Of a stretch of DNA of 49,871 nt, positions 30,984 through 39,832 are shown piece after piece. The DNA lies in contig JBFWRK010000025.1 in assembly GCA_050248955.1 (NCBI GenBank), forward strand, positions 1 through 49,871, written 5' to 3'. Source of the stretch: JBFWRK01 sp050248955. GTDB lineage: Bacteria > Actinomycetota > Acidimicrobiia > Acidimicrobiales > Ilumatobacteraceae. Made by a program: the position numbers and the translations under genes. Position 1 is the first letter of the stretch, and each line of letters starts with the position of its first letter. The notes under the pieces were generated by a model, which saw nothing but the letters and a program-made list of their open reading frames with translations, had not been told where the DNA came from and searched no databases.

Positions 30984-32243
30984 ATGGCGACCATGGGTAC
31001 GACCCCCGAATTGCTGCCGCTCGCAGAGATCAACATCTCCGATCCCGAGTTCTGGCTCGCCGATCGCGACTACCGCGAAGCCGCGTTCCGCACGCTGCGC
31101 GAGCTCGCCCCGGTGACGTTCTTCGAGGAGGCCGAGATCCCGAGCTTCCCGAAGGGTCCCGGTTACTGGGCGCTCACGCGCTTCGACGACGTCTGGCACG
31201 CGAGCCGCAACCCGCAGCTGTTCTGCTCCAGCAAGGGCACGAACATCCCGGATCTGCCGACCGAGATCAACGAGTTCATGGGCTCGATGATCAACATGGA
31301 CGACCCGAAGCACTACCGCCTCCGCTCGATCGTGTCGAAGGGCTTCACGCCGAAGGAAGTCGCCAAGATCGAGGAGTACGTGAAGACCAAGGCGCGCACG
31401 ATCGTCGACGGCGTGATCGAGCGCTTCCCCGAGCGCCAGTGCGACTTCGTCGAGGAGATCGCGGCGAAGCTCCCGCTCGAGGTCATCTGCGAGATGATGG
31501 GGATCCCCAAGGAGGACGAGCAGCAGGTCTTCCACTGGACGAACGTGATCCTCGGCGCCGGCGACCCGGACTACGGCGGCACGTTCGAGAACCTGATGAC
31601 GCAGGTGCTGGCGATGTTCCAGTACGCGCAGGCACTCGGCGAGGACCGTCTCGCCACACCGCGCGACGACATCACGAGCGTGATGATGCACGCCGTCGTC
31701 GACGGTGAGCGGCTGACGGCGAGCGAGTTCGGTTCGTTCTTCATCCTGCTCGTGGTCGCCGGCAACGAGACGACCCGCAACGCGATCTCCCACGGCATGC
31801 AGCTGCTCACCCTCCACGACGACCAGCGGTCGCTCCTGTGGGATGACTTCGACGGTCACGTGAAGACCGCCGTCGAGGAGATCGTCCGCTACGCGACACC
31901 CGTGATCCACTTCCGTCGTACGGCCACCGAGGACGCCGTCGTCAACGGCGTTCAGATCGCCGCCGGCGACAAGGTGGTGCTCTGGTACAACTCGGCGAAC
32001 CGCGACGAAGCGAAGTTCGTCGACCCGTACCGCTTCGACATCACCCGTGACCCGAACCCCCACGTGGGTTACGGAGCGGGCGGCCCGCACTTCTGCCTCG
32101 GTGCCAACCTCGCCCGCCGGGAGATCTCGGTGATGCTCGGGGAGATCCGCAACCGGCTGCCCGAGCTGCGGATCACCGGCGAACCGGCGTACCTGCAGAG
32201 CGCGTTCATCAACGGCATCAAGCGGCTGCCCTGCGCCTGGTGA
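30984..32243 (+). CDS. Cytochrome P450 (CYP125/CYP142-like)
   Basis: A 419-residue P450. The I-helix has VVAGNETTRNAISHGM (oxygen-activating Thr), the K-helix ExxR is EEIVRYATP, and the heme loop is GYGAGGPHFCLGANLARRE with the cysteine ligand near residue 365. The Met/Asp-rich substrate-recognition sequence SMINMDDPKHYRLRSIVSKGFTP matches bacterial steroid C26/C27-hydroxylating and related P450s, so a sterol or terpenoid substrate is likely (inference). Start ATG 30984 is uncertain; the ATG at 30993 is equally good. No ferredoxin is adjacent. Confidence 0.94.
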   Translation: MATMGTTPELLPLAEINISDPEFWLADRDYREAAFRTLRELAPVTFFEEAEIPSFPKGPGYWALTRFDDVWHASRNPQLFCSSKGTNIPDLPTEINEFMGSMINMDDPKHYRLRSIVSKGFTPKEVAKIEEYVKTKARTIVDGVIERFPERQCDFVEEIAAKLPLEVICEMMGIPKEDEQQVFHWTNVILGAGDPDYGGTFENLMTQVLAMFQYAQALGEDRLATPRDDITSVMMHAVVDGERLTASEFGSFFILLVVAGNETTRNAISHGMQLLTLHDDQRSLLWDDFDGHVKTAVEEIVRYATPVIHFRRTATEDAVVNGVQIAAGDKVVLWYNSANRDEAKFVDPYRFDITRDPNPHVGYGAGGPHFCLGANLARREISVMLGEIRNRLPELRITGEPAYLQSAFINGIKRLPCAW

Positions 32244-32326
32244 GCCGGACGGCGCGGCGCACCGTGGGTCCCGTGCCGGCAACCCGCCCGACAGCTGGCG
32301 GCAGGGCGGCGTTCACGACCGGGCCG

Positions 32327-32332
32327 TAGCCT
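32327..32332 (+). promoter_or_regulatory. Leaderless -10 TAGCCT of the surE gene
   Basis: TAGCCT ends 7 nt before ATG 32340, with no Shine-Dalgarno between. It is the same hexamer as at the PIG-L gene. Confidence 0.45.
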
Positions 32333-32339
32333 GGCTGTC

Positions 32340-33170
32340 ATGCGCATCCTGCTCACGAACGACGACGGCATCGATTCCGTCGGCCTCCACATCCTCGCGC
32401 GCGCGATGCAGCCCTTCGGCGAGGTCGTCGTCATCGCCCCGGACAGCGAGTACTCCGGGGCGAGCGCGGCGATCGGCGCGCTGCACCTGATGCGGCCCGA
32501 ACTGCACCGCGTGCAGCTCGACGGCCTCGGCGAAGCGTGGACCGTGAGCGGGCCTCCTGCATTGTGCGTGATGTTCGCCCGGATGGGTGCCTTCGGTCCG
32601 CCGTTCGATCTCGTCGTGTCCGGCATCAACCCCGGCGCCAACGTCGGCCGGTCGGTGTACCACTCCGGCACCGTCGGCGCTGCCCTCACCGCCCGCTCCG
32701 GTGGCATCACCGGCATCGCCGTGAGCCAGGACGTCTCGGTCGGCAGCATCGAGGGTCAGGCGTGGGACGAGATGCTGAGCAACCAGCTGTGGGACACGGC
32801 TGCGGCGGTCGCGGCGCAGGTCGTCGAGTCGGTCGTCGCGACGCCGCTCCTCGAGCCGGCGGTGCTCAACATCAACGTGCCGAACCTCCCGGTCGACCAG
32901 ATCCGCGGGTGGAAGCGCACGACGCTGGCGACGATGCCGATCCGCTCGATGAAGCTCCTCGAGCTCGAGCCGAAGATCGGCCACGAGGACGCGTACCACG
33001 TGAAGCTCTCGTGGGGTGAGGCGATGCCGCTCCCGCTCGAGACCGATGGCGGCGCGGTGAGCGCCGGCTACGTGTCGCTCACCTGGCTGAGCCGGATCCA
33101 CGAGCTCGACCCGCACGTGGACGACATCTCGATCGCCGAGACCCCGCTCGACGTCATGCTCCACCCCTGA
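32340..33170 (+). CDS. surE: 5'/3'-nucleotidase SurE
   Basis: A 276-residue SurE phosphatase that dephosphorylates nucleoside monophosphates. It opens MRILLTNDDGIDSVGLHILARAM with the metal-binding NDDG motif, has the active-site APDSEYSGASAAI loop, VSGINPGANVGRSVYHSGTVGAA, and NINVPNL, all typical. ATG 32340 follows directly on a leaderless promoter. Neighbours on either side are unrelated. Confidence 0.95.
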   Translation: MRILLTNDDGIDSVGLHILARAMQPFGEVVVIAPDSEYSGASAAIGALHLMRPELHRVQLDGLGEAWTVSGPPALCVMFARMGAFGPPFDLVVSGINPGANVGRSVYHSGTVGAALTARSGGITGIAVSQDVSVGSIEGQAWDEMLSNQLWDTAAAVAAQVVESVVATPLLEPAVLNINVPNLPVDQIRGWKRTTLATMPIRSMKLLELEPKIGHEDAYHVKLSWGEAMPLPLETDGGAVSAGYVSLTWLSRIHELDPHVDDISIAETPLDVMLHP

Positions 33171-33196
33171 CATCCGCCAGGTCTGCGACGTCAGAT

Positions 33197-34300
33197 TCAG
33201 GTGGCGCAGACGCCGGCGAGGCTCGCCAACGCCGTGGTCCGACGAGCTTCTCGGATGGCGTGCTCGTCGATGCCGTTCGTGCAGTAGCCGAAGCTCAGAC
33301 CCGAGGCGGGATCGCCCCAGGCGATCTGCCCGCCGGCGCCGTTGTGTCCGACGGTCAGCGGCGAGACGGTGCGACCGAAGCCACGGATGTTGCTCGCGCC
33401 GTCCGAACCCGCCTGGACGAGTCCGAGCGTGCGGTTCGCGGGGATCCCGGTCATCACGTCGGGCAGCCGGTTGCGGACGTTGCCGGTCGCATCGGCGAGC
33501 ACCGCCGGCTGCCACATCTCCCCCGGGTTGTGGAGCACTGCCTGGTAGTAGCGGGCGAGGTCGGCAGCGCGCATCACGCCTCCGCCGCCCGGCATCCCGA
33601 CCCGCTGCACGGTCGGATCGTTGAACGCCAGGAGCGCCTCGGTGGTCACCTCGCCGACATCCAGCTCGCGCACGCCGAACGCGGCCTCGAGCTCGTCCGG
33701 TGAGGCGGGCTCGCCGACCGCGATCAGCTCCGCGGCGCGATGAGGCACGTCACCGAGCACGCGAGGCAGCCCAGCCGGATCGGTCACCCGCTCCTGGAGG
33801 ACGCCGCGGAAGTCGCGACCGGTGACGCGCTCGATGATCTCCGCCAGCACCCAGTGCGCCGACGACGGGTGGTACTGGTACTTGGTGCCGGGCTCCCAGT
33901 TGAGCCGCCAGCTGCTGAACGCGGCGCACCGGCCCGCGCTCGTGTCGCCGCCGACGACCGAGAGCGGCGCCGTTGGGAAGCCCCCCGTGTGCAGCATGAC
34001 CTGCTCGACGGTGACGATCTCCTTGCCGTTCGTACCGAACTCCGGCACGTAGTCGACGACCCGCTTCGACACGTCGACGAGCCCATCGCCGATCAGCGCC
34101 CACATCGCTCCGGCGACGAACGCCTTCGTCGCCGAGAACACGACGTAGCAGGTGTCGTCCGTCGCATCGCCGATCGTCTCGCAGGCGATCAGCTCACCCC
34201 CATAGCCGAGCGCCAGCTGCGCGGACGGCAGCAGCCCGGCGTCGACCTCGCGGTGCGCCCGTTCGATCAAACGCTTCACCGCGTCACGGTCGATCCCCAC
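33197..34300 (-). CDS. Serine hydrolase, beta-lactamase family
   Basis: A 367-residue class C beta-lactamase/esterase-fold enzyme. Motif 1 is S-A-T-K (VFSATKAFVAGAMWAL), motif 2 is Y-H-P-S (KYQYHPSSAHWVLAEII) and motif 3 is GHNGAGGQIAWGDP. GTG 34300 with AGGAGGAG 8 nt before is chosen; in-frame ATGs at 34324 and 34342 lack an RBS. No signal peptide is seen. Related actinobacterial proteins act as esterases on esters or amides. It is the second of three such paralogues in the window. Confidence 0.88.
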   Translation of the reverse strand: MGIDRDAVKRLIERAHREVDAGLLPSAQLALGYGGELIACETIGDATDDTCYVVFSATKAFVAGAMWALIGDGLVDVSKRVVDYVPEFGTNGKEIVTVEQVMLHTGGFPTAPLSVVGGDTSAGRCAAFSSWRLNWEPGTKYQYHPSSAHWVLAEIIERVTGRDFRGVLQERVTDPAGLPRVLGDVPHRAAELIAVGEPASPDELEAAFGVRELDVGEVTTEALLAFNDPTVQRVGMPGGGGVMRAADLARYYQAVLHNPGEMWQPAVLADATGNVRNRLPDVMTGIPANRTLGLVQAGSDGASNIRGFGRTVSPLTVGHNGAGGQIAWGDPASGLSFGYCTNGIDEHAIREARRTTALASLAGVCAT

Positions 34301-34366
34301 GTCGGTGCTCCTCCTCGATGCCATGGTGCCCGGCGCGGACACTATGCGCAGGCCTCGCGCGCGAAC

Positions 34367-34975
34367 TCAGTCGGCGGGCTCGAGCTCGCCGCGGACGTAG
34401 TGCCGGCGACAGAGGAGCTCGTAGCGCACGAGGTCGCCGAACAGCGGCTGGTCGACATCGACGTCGGTGTCACCGACGACCACCGTCTCGCCCTCGTAGA
34501 CGATCTTGCCGTTCACGAGGCGGGCGTTGTGCGTCGCTCGTGCACCGCACCAGCAACGGGCCTCGACCTGCAACGGCACCCGCTCGTCGGCGATCTCCAG
34601 CAGGCGCTTCGTCCCTTCGAACAACAGGCCGCGGAAGTCCGTGATCAGGCCGAACGCGTACACGTCGACGGCGAGCTCGTCGACCACGCGAGCGAGCTGC
34701 TCGCACTGCTCCAGCGTGTAGAACTGCGCTTCGTCGCAGACGAGGTAGTGCAGCGGCCACTGCTCCAGCGTGAGCGCGTAGATGTCGAGATCGGCGGTGA
34801 CCTCGACGGCCGGGGCTGCCACACCGAGCCGGCTCGTGACCTGCGCTCCGTCCCGGTCGAGCTTCGTGAGCAGGAGGCCCCTGAGACCGCGGTCGTTCAT
34901 GTTGTGGTGGATCTGGAGGGCAACCGTGCTCTTTCCCGAGCCCATCGTGCCGAAGGAGAACCGCAGCGTCGCCAT
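34367..34975 (-). CDS. tdk: Thymidine kinase
   Basis: A 202-residue class II thymidine kinase, phosphorylating thymidine in the salvage pathway. The P-loop GTMGSGKST is at residues 9-17, DEAQFYT is the Walker B/lasso segment, DVYAFGLITDFRGLLFEGTKRLLEIAD follows, and the structural zinc ligands lie in CWCGARATHNAR and CRRHY. ATG 34975 starts the natural N-terminus MATLRFSFGTMGSGKST. It is divergent from the hemolysin-III-like gene. Confidence 0.96.
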   Translation of the reverse strand: MATLRFSFGTMGSGKSTVALQIHHNMNDRGLRGLLLTKLDRDGAQVTSRLGVAAPAVEVTADLDIYALTLEQWPLHYLVCDEAQFYTLEQCEQLARVVDELAVDVYAFGLITDFRGLLFEGTKRLLEIADERVPLQVEARCWCGARATHNARLVNGKIVYEGETVVVGDTDVDVDQPLFGDLVRYELLCRRHYVRGELEPAD

Positions 34976-35072
34976 GAGGGCACCCGTTGTATCGCATCCG
35001 CGCGCAACCCGTCAGACCCCTGGGTCGGACAGCCCTGCACGCCACTGCACCCTCGAGCACGGGGTGTCCAGG

Positions 35073-35078
35073 TACGCT
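35073..35078 (+). promoter_or_regulatory. Leaderless -10 TACGCT
   Basis: TACGCT ends 6 nt before ATG 35085 of the hemolysin-III-like gene. No ribosome-binding site is present. Confidence 0.4.
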
Positions 35079-35084
35079 CGGTAC

Positions 35085-35723
35085 ATGAACGTCGTCCTCG
35101 CCCGTCCGAGCTGGCGAGGCTGGCTGCACGCCACGGCGTTCGCCGTCGCGATCCCAGCGGGTGTGCTGCTGATCCTTGCCGCGAGCGGCGCGGCCGCTCG
35201 TACGGCAGCGTCGATCTACGTCGCCGGCGTCCTGCTGGGTTTCGGCACCTCCGCGGCCTATCACCGCCTCGCCCGCAGCGAGGGCGCCCGCCGCGTCATG
35301 CAGCGCATGGACCACTCGATGATCTTCGTGCTCATCGCCGCCACCTACACCCCGATCTGCCTGCTCGGGCTCCCGAGCGCGTGGGGCATCCCCGTGCTCG
35401 TCGCGGTCTGGACCGCTGCTGCCGGTGGCGTGGTCATCAAGCTCACCGCGTTCGAGCGGATGCCCCGGCTCGGCTACGCGATGTACCCGATCCTCGGCTG
35501 GGCAGCGGTCATCGCGATGCCCGTCATGGTCACCCACCTGACGGTCGCGCAGCTCGCGCTCGTCGTCGGCGGCGGCCTGATGTACACGCTCGGGTTGCCG
35601 GTGCTCATCACGAGGCGACCGAACCCGTGGCCGAAGACGTTCGGCTACCACGAGGTCTGGCACGCGTTCACCGTCGTCGCCGGGGTGTGCCACTTCGCCG
35701 CGATCGGGCTCCTGGTCCGTTAG
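35085..35723 (+). CDS. Hemolysin III / PAQR family membrane protein
   Basis: A 212-residue protein with seven hydrophobic helices. Conserved metal-site residues of the PAQR family are visible: GTSAAYHRLAR, MDHSMIFVLIAATYTPICLL, and the C-terminal FGYHEVWHAFTVVAGVCHF. Family members in bacteria (YqfA/TrhA type) are linked to membrane energetics; hemolysis is not implied. It converges with the DNA ligase, their stop codons overlapping by 4 bp. Confidence 0.93.
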   Translation: MNVVLARPSWRGWLHATAFAVAIPAGVLLILAASGAAARTAASIYVAGVLLGFGTSAAYHRLARSEGARRVMQRMDHSMIFVLIAATYTPICLLGLPSAWGIPVLVAVWTAAAGGVVIKLTAFERMPRLGYAMYPILGWAAVIAMPVMVTHLTVAQLALVVGGGLMYTLGLPVLITRRPNPWPKTFGYHEVWHAFTVVAGVCHFAAIGLLVR

Positions 35724-37270
35724 GCCTCGCGGCGAGTCGCCCGGCCGCCGGGCAGCATCGCCTGCACCGTCTCGATGACGTCGGCGGAGTCGGGTGCCTT
35801 GTCCGGGCGATAGCCCTTCACCCTCGCGAACCGCAGCGCGACCCCGCCCGGGTAGCGGCGCGACACCTGGACGCCGTCGAGCGCGATCTCGACGACCAGA
35901 TCCGGCCGCACGTGCACGACGTGACCGTCGCTGCGCACCTCCCGCGCCTGCAGCTCGTCGGTCTGCCACTGCAGCAGCGAATCGGTGAGCCCCTTGAACG
36001 TCTTGCCGACCATCACGAACCCGCCGTTCGGGTCGCGCGCTCCGAGGTGCAGGTTCGACAGCCAACCGGTGCGCCGCCCGTGACCCCACTCGGCGGCGAG
36101 CACGACGAGGTCGAGCGTCCGCACCGGCTTCACCTTCCGCCACGCCGCTCCCCGGCGACCGGCGTCATAGGTGGAGTCGAGCGCTTTCACCATCACGCCT
36201 TCGTGCCCCGCGTCGATCGCCTCGTCGAGGAAGACCGCCGCCCGATCGGCGTCCGGATCGAGGAGCTTCGGGATCCGCCACGGTCCGGCAACGGCGTCGA
36301 GCACGTCGATGCGCTCGCGCAGCGTCGCATCGATGAGATCCTTGCCATCGAGGCGCAGCACGTCGAAGAAGTACGGCTGCAGATGTCCGCCGGGGTGGGC
36401 GACCTCTTCGGTGCCGAAGCGGCTCATCGTGTCCTGGAAGATGCGCGGCCGCCCGTCGTCGTCGAGCCCGAGCGCTTCGCCGTCGAGCACGATCTCGGTG
36501 ACGTCGAGCGATCGGACGGCGGCGGCCACGAGCGGCAACCGGTCGGTCACGTCGTTCAGGTTGCGGGTGTAGATGCGAACCTCGTCGCCCTTGCGATGCA
36601 CCTGGATGCGGGCGCCGTCGAGCTTCCACTCCACAGATGCCGGTCCCGTCAGCGCGAGTGCCTCGGCCACGCCGGTCGCCGAGGCAGCGAGCATCGGTTG
36701 GACAGGGTGCAGCACGGTGAGCCCGATCGAAGCGAGACCGTCGGTGCCCTGCTCGAGCGCGACCCGGGCGGCACGCCCCAGGTCGCCTCCGAGCATCGCC
36801 GCCCGCCGCACCTCGGCGACCGGCACGCCCGCCGCCGAAGCGACCGCATCGGCCATCACACCGGCGAGCGCGCCCTGGCGGAGCTCGCCCGTCAACAGCC
36901 GCCACATGAACGACCGCTCCGCCGCGGTGGCTCGGCCGAACAACGCTTCGAGCTGCGCTTGCCGCGAGGAGACGGAGCCGGATCCGCTCGTCGCGGACAG
37001 CATCGAGATCGCGTCGTCGAGCTCCATGACCTCGATGGAGGCCTCGCCGGGTACGTCGGCGCCTTCCCGCGCCGACGCGATGGACCCGACCGTGGCCCAG
37101 CCGACGCCGATCCGTCCCTGGCGGGGCGTGCCGGTGAGGAACCCGACGACCGGCTCGATCTCCTCGGGTGCGAGCCGGCGCAACAGGCCGGCCAGCGCGC
37201 GTCGCTTCTCCAGGCGCTTCGAGGTCGCCGCCACCTCGTCAGACACCTCGACGACCGATGCGAGCAGCAT
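35720..37270 (-). CDS. ATP-dependent DNA ligase
   Basis: A 516-residue LigB/Lig-type enzyme of the actinobacterial and archaeal family. The N-terminal helical domain (residues 1-200, RRLAPEEIEPVVGFLTGTPRQGRIGVGWATV) is followed by the adenylated lysine motif K216-L-D-G in VEWKLDGARIQVHR, then FDVLRLDGKDLID, EGVMVKALDSTYDAGRRGAAWRKVKP (motifs IV-V) and the OB-fold with RFARVKGYRPDKAPDSADVI. It seals nicks using ATP, as backup or for repair beside the NAD-dependent LigA. The ATG at 37270 is used; the in-frame extension beyond would overlap the divergent hydrolase gene. Confidence 0.95.
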   Translation of the reverse strand: MLLASVVEVSDEVAATSKRLEKRRALAGLLRRLAPEEIEPVVGFLTGTPRQGRIGVGWATVGSIASAREGADVPGEASIEVMELDDAISMLSATSGSGSVSSRQAQLEALFGRATAAERSFMWRLLTGELRQGALAGVMADAVASAAGVPVAEVRRAAMLGGDLGRAARVALEQGTDGLASIGLTVLHPVQPMLAASATGVAEALALTGPASVEWKLDGARIQVHRKGDEVRIYTRNLNDVTDRLPLVAAAVRSLDVTEIVLDGEALGLDDDGRPRIFQDTMSRFGTEEVAHPGGHLQPYFFDVLRLDGKDLIDATLRERIDVLDAVAGPWRIPKLLDPDADRAAVFLDEAIDAGHEGVMVKALDSTYDAGRRGAAWRKVKPVRTLDLVVLAAEWGHGRRTGWLSNLHLGARDPNGGFVMVGKTFKGLTDSLLQWQTDELQAREVRSDGHVVHVRPDLVVEIALDGVQVSRRYPGGVALRFARVKGYRPDKAPDSADVIETVQAMLPGGRATRREA

Positions 37271-37351
37271 CGCACCAGTGTGCCCCGGCGAGTGCTGCAG
37301 GGATGCCGCCGAGTACGGTCGCACCGAAGGGACGACACCGAGGGGGTTGGT

Positions 37352-38494
37352 GTGACGGAGATCCACGGAACGTGTGACGAGCGGTTCGCGCCGGTGCGAG
37401 CAGCGTTCGAACGCAACTTCGAGAAGGGGTTGGATGTCGGCGCGTCGGCCGCGGTCACGATCGATGGCGAGTTCGTCGTCGACATCTGGGCCGGGCACAC
37501 CGACGAGGACCGCACGCAGCCCTGGGAGCGCGACACGATCATCAACGTCTGGTCGACCACCAAGACGATGACCGCACTGTGCGCACTCGTCCTCGCCGAT
37601 CGGGGCGAGCTCGACTTCCATTCGCCCGTGGCGCGCTACTGGCCGGAGTTCGCCGCGGCGGGCAAGGCCGGCGTCCAGGTGCGCCACCTCATGAGCCACA
37701 GCGCGGGGTTGTCGGGCTGGAACCAGCCGGTGACCGAAGCGGACATCTACGACTGGGAGAAGTCGACCTCGATGCTCGCCGCCCAGGAGCCGTGGTGGGA
37801 GCCGGGCACGGCCTCGGGCTACCACGCGATCACGCAAGGGCACCTGGTCGGCGAGGTGGTGCGCCGGATCACGGGCCAGACGCTCGGCCAGTTCTTCGCC
37901 GCCGAGATCGCCGGACCGCTCGGCGCCGACTTCCACATCGGTCTCCCGGCCGAGCACGACCACCGCACGGCACGGGTGTTCCCGCCGCCGGCGTTGCCGA
38001 TCGATCTGCTGCCGACGGACTCCATACCGTTCAAGACCTTCACCGGTCCACCGCTGCGCGCCGAAGCCTCGTGGGAGGACGCATGGCGGCGGGCAGAGAT
38101 CCCGGCCGCGAACGGCCAGGGGAACGCGCGATCAGTGGCAGCCGTGCAGTCCCTCGTCGCTTGCGGTGGCTCGCTCGGCGGTGTGACGCTGCTGTCGCCT
38201 CAGGGCTGCGACCGCATCTTCGAGGTGCAGTCCGTCGGCACCGATCTCGTGCTCGGCGTCCCCGTTCGCTACGGCATGGGCTACGGGATCATCGGCGAGG
38301 AGATGCCGCTCGGCCCGAGCACCAAGGCGTGCTTCTGGGGCGGCTGGGGCGGCTCGATCGTGATCGTCGATCTCGAGAACCGCATGTGCGTCACGTACGT
38401 GATGAACCGCATGGGTGAGGGCACGCTCGGCGACGAGCGCGGTGCCGGCATCGTGGTCGGGGCGTACGAGGCGATCGCCGGCGTCAGCCGCTGA
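37352..38494 (+). CDS. Serine hydrolase, EstB-like beta-lactamase family
   Basis: A 380-residue class C beta-lactamase-fold esterase. The nucleophile motif is S-T-T-K (VWSTTKTMTALCAL), the second motif lies in SGYHAITQGHLVGEVV, and the third is WGGWGGSIVIVD, where Trp replaces the usual His/Lys of the HxG motif, a variation common in EstB-type carboxylesterases. GTG 37352 follows GAGGGGG; the open frame extending back to 33740 is an artefact of high GC. Third serine hydrolase of this family in the window. Confidence 0.9.
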   Translation: MTEIHGTCDERFAPVRAAFERNFEKGLDVGASAAVTIDGEFVVDIWAGHTDEDRTQPWERDTIINVWSTTKTMTALCALVLADRGELDFHSPVARYWPEFAAAGKAGVQVRHLMSHSAGLSGWNQPVTEADIYDWEKSTSMLAAQEPWWEPGTASGYHAITQGHLVGEVVRRITGQTLGQFFAAEIAGPLGADFHIGLPAEHDHRTARVFPPPALPIDLLPTDSIPFKTFTGPPLRAEASWEDAWRRAEIPAANGQGNARSVAAVQSLVACGGSLGGVTLLSPQGCDRIFEVQSVGTDLVLGVPVRYGMGYGIIGEEMPLGPSTKACFWGGWGGSIVIVDLENRMCVTYVMNRMGEGTLGDERGAGIVVGAYEAIAGVSR

Positions 38495-38506
38495 GCACGG
38501 TGCGCA

Positions 38507-39148
38507 TCACACGGCGCGGGCCGCTTCGTGGGTGCCCACGATCCGGTCCGCGATCGTCGAGGTGATGCCCAACCAGCGCCGCTCGTCGCGATGGTGGTGG
38601 CGGCGGTGGTTCGTGCGCAACCTGCGGAACCACGCACTCCGTGGTCGGTATCCCGTGTGGAACAGCAGGTGCGCCCACTCGTACCAGAGCAGGCCGGCGC
38701 AGCCCGCGGCCGCCGCCGACGTCACGCCGCCGACCGGGTAGCCACCGATCAGGGGGGCGAAACCGAGGCCGACGGCACAGATGGCGACGATGATCGCGAA
38801 CGAATCGCCGATCGCGTACGGAGTGCCGAGCAGCGCACCGGCGACATCGTCCGGCACTCGGTGGTGCCCCCGGTGCGACGCCCCTGGATCGATCATCGTT
38901 CCGGCGATCGTCCACGCCGGCCTGTGGAGCACGAAGCGGTGCAACCCCCACTCGATGAACGGCTGGGCGACGACGACCGCAGCCAGCGCGCCGATGTCCT
39001 GCAACCCGGCGGTACCGCCGATCGATCGCCGAAGCGCGACGCACGCGGCGATCGCCGACACGAGGACGTACGGCGACCCGTGGTGCAGCAGCTCACGCGC
39101 CACCGCACGCTTGGTGCGCAGGCTCTGGGCGCTGACTCGCCGAGGCAT
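38507..39148 (-). CDS. Sterol desaturase / fatty acid hydroxylase family protein
   Basis: A 213-residue integral membrane di-iron enzyme. Four histidine clusters are present: HRFVLHR, HRGHHR, HLLFHTG and NHRRHHHRD, matching the fatty-acid hydroxylase superfamily (carotene hydroxylase/desaturase-like). Three to four membrane helices surround them. The start is ATG 39148 or GTG 39151, just after TAGGGT. Hydroxylation of carotenoids, fatty acids or sterols is possible; the substrate is not determinable here. Confidence 0.93.
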   Translation of the reverse strand: MPRRVSAQSLRTKRAVARELLHHGSPYVLVSAIAACVALRRSIGGTAGLQDIGALAAVVVAQPFIEWGLHRFVLHRPAWTIAGTMIDPGASHRGHHRVPDDVAGALLGTPYAIGDSFAIIVAICAVGLGFAPLIGGYPVGGVTSAAAAGCAGLLWYEWAHLLFHTGYRPRSAWFRRLRTNHRRHHHRDERRWLGITSTIADRIVGTHEAARAV

Positions 39149-39156
39149 CACCCCGA

Positions 39157-39162
39157 ACCCTA
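39157..39162 (-). promoter_or_regulatory. Leaderless -10 TAGGGT of the hydroxylase gene
   Basis: Minus-strand TAGGGT lies 5 nt before GTG 39151 and 8 nt before ATG 39148, with no RBS; a start within one or two bases of the initiation codon is expected. Confidence 0.35.
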
Positions 39163-39187
39163 CGGACGATCCCTGCGACGCTGCCAG

Positions 39188-39670
39188 CTAGACCTTCCCG
39201 TTCTTCTTCAGGTCGTAGCCGAACAGGATCGGCTTGCCCATCTGGCCGGTCTCGGTCTGAACCTGGTAGGCGACCTCCACCTTCATGTAGGACAGCGAGA
39301 ACTGCTCCACCGGGACGTCGCCCTCGCCGTCGCTGTGGTCGACGCGGCCGACCATGACCTCGGTGAGCAGATAGGTGAGGAACGGCGTCGTGGACTTGGC
39401 ACCGGCGCGGACACCGCTCAGCAGCGCGGTCGTGATGTGCGCGCCGGACGCGCAGGCGAGCAGCAGCTTCGGCGACGCCGAGCTGATACGGGTCACGAAC
39501 TGGAAGTCCTGAAACGTTGGCTTGCCCGTACGACCGCCGCCTCCTCCCCCACCGGCCTGTGACTGGGACACACCCCAGGACCACGACAGCACGTCGATCT
39601 CGCCCTGATGCTGCACGTGCGTCGACTCGCCTTGGATGCCGTCGATCTTCAGGAACCACAGCTCTGCCAT
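39188..39670 (-). CDS. Hcp-like (type VI secretion tube family) protein, orphan
   Basis: A 160-residue protein with the Hcp beta-barrel pattern. MAELWFLKIDGIQGES begins the family. DVLSWSWGVSQS is the characteristic IQVLSWSWGxxx strand, then FVTRISSASPKLLLACASGAHI, LTYLLTEVMV, VEQFSLSYMKVEVAYQ and KPILFGYDLKKNGKV at the C-terminus. A run of seven glycines (about residues 40-46) interrupts a loop. In T6SS, Hcp hexamers form the tube. No other T6SS gene is in the window and actinobacteria generally lack T6SS, so this stand-alone copy has an unknown role, perhaps a secreted or cytoplasmic ring. Confidence 0.88.
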   Translation of the reverse strand: MAELWFLKIDGIQGESTHVQHQGEIDVLSWSWGVSQSQAGGGGGGGRTGKPTFQDFQFVTRISSASPKLLLACASGAHITTALLSGVRAGAKSTTPFLTYLLTEVMVGRVDHSDGEGDVPVEQFSLSYMKVEVAYQVQTETGQMGKPILFGYDLKKNGKV

Positions 39671-39759
39671 GTCGGAGCACATTGCTCGCACACCGCGAGG
39701 AGCGCAACCCCACCCGGAGCCACGCGCCCTCACGGCGCTCGATGGACCGAGTCGCGTTC

Positions 39760-39773
39760 GGGACGTTCGGCAC
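39760..39773. promoter_or_regulatory. DosR-type box upstream of the wax ester synthase
   Basis: TTCGGGAC-GTTC-GGCACTTG (core 39760-39773) matches the left half of the DosR/DevR consensus exactly and the right half partly. It lies about 60 bp before ATG 39833 and about 90 bp before the divergent Hcp-like gene. Confidence 0.4.
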
Positions 39774-39832
39774 TTGCGACCGGCCGGGCGAGACCTGACG
39801 CTGGAGGCGCACGCGAGGCAAGGGGTGTTGCC

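Noticed and set aside
33740..38494. A single open frame of 1584 codons on the plus strand
   Set aside because: It runs antisense through the serine hydrolase, thymidine kinase and DNA ligase genes and its only real part is the hydrolase from 37352. Long antisense frames are expected at this GC content.
39188..39670. Part of a type VI secretion locus
   Set aside because: Neighbours are a fatty acid hydroxylase and WS/DGAT; no TssA-M, ClpV or VgrG is present.
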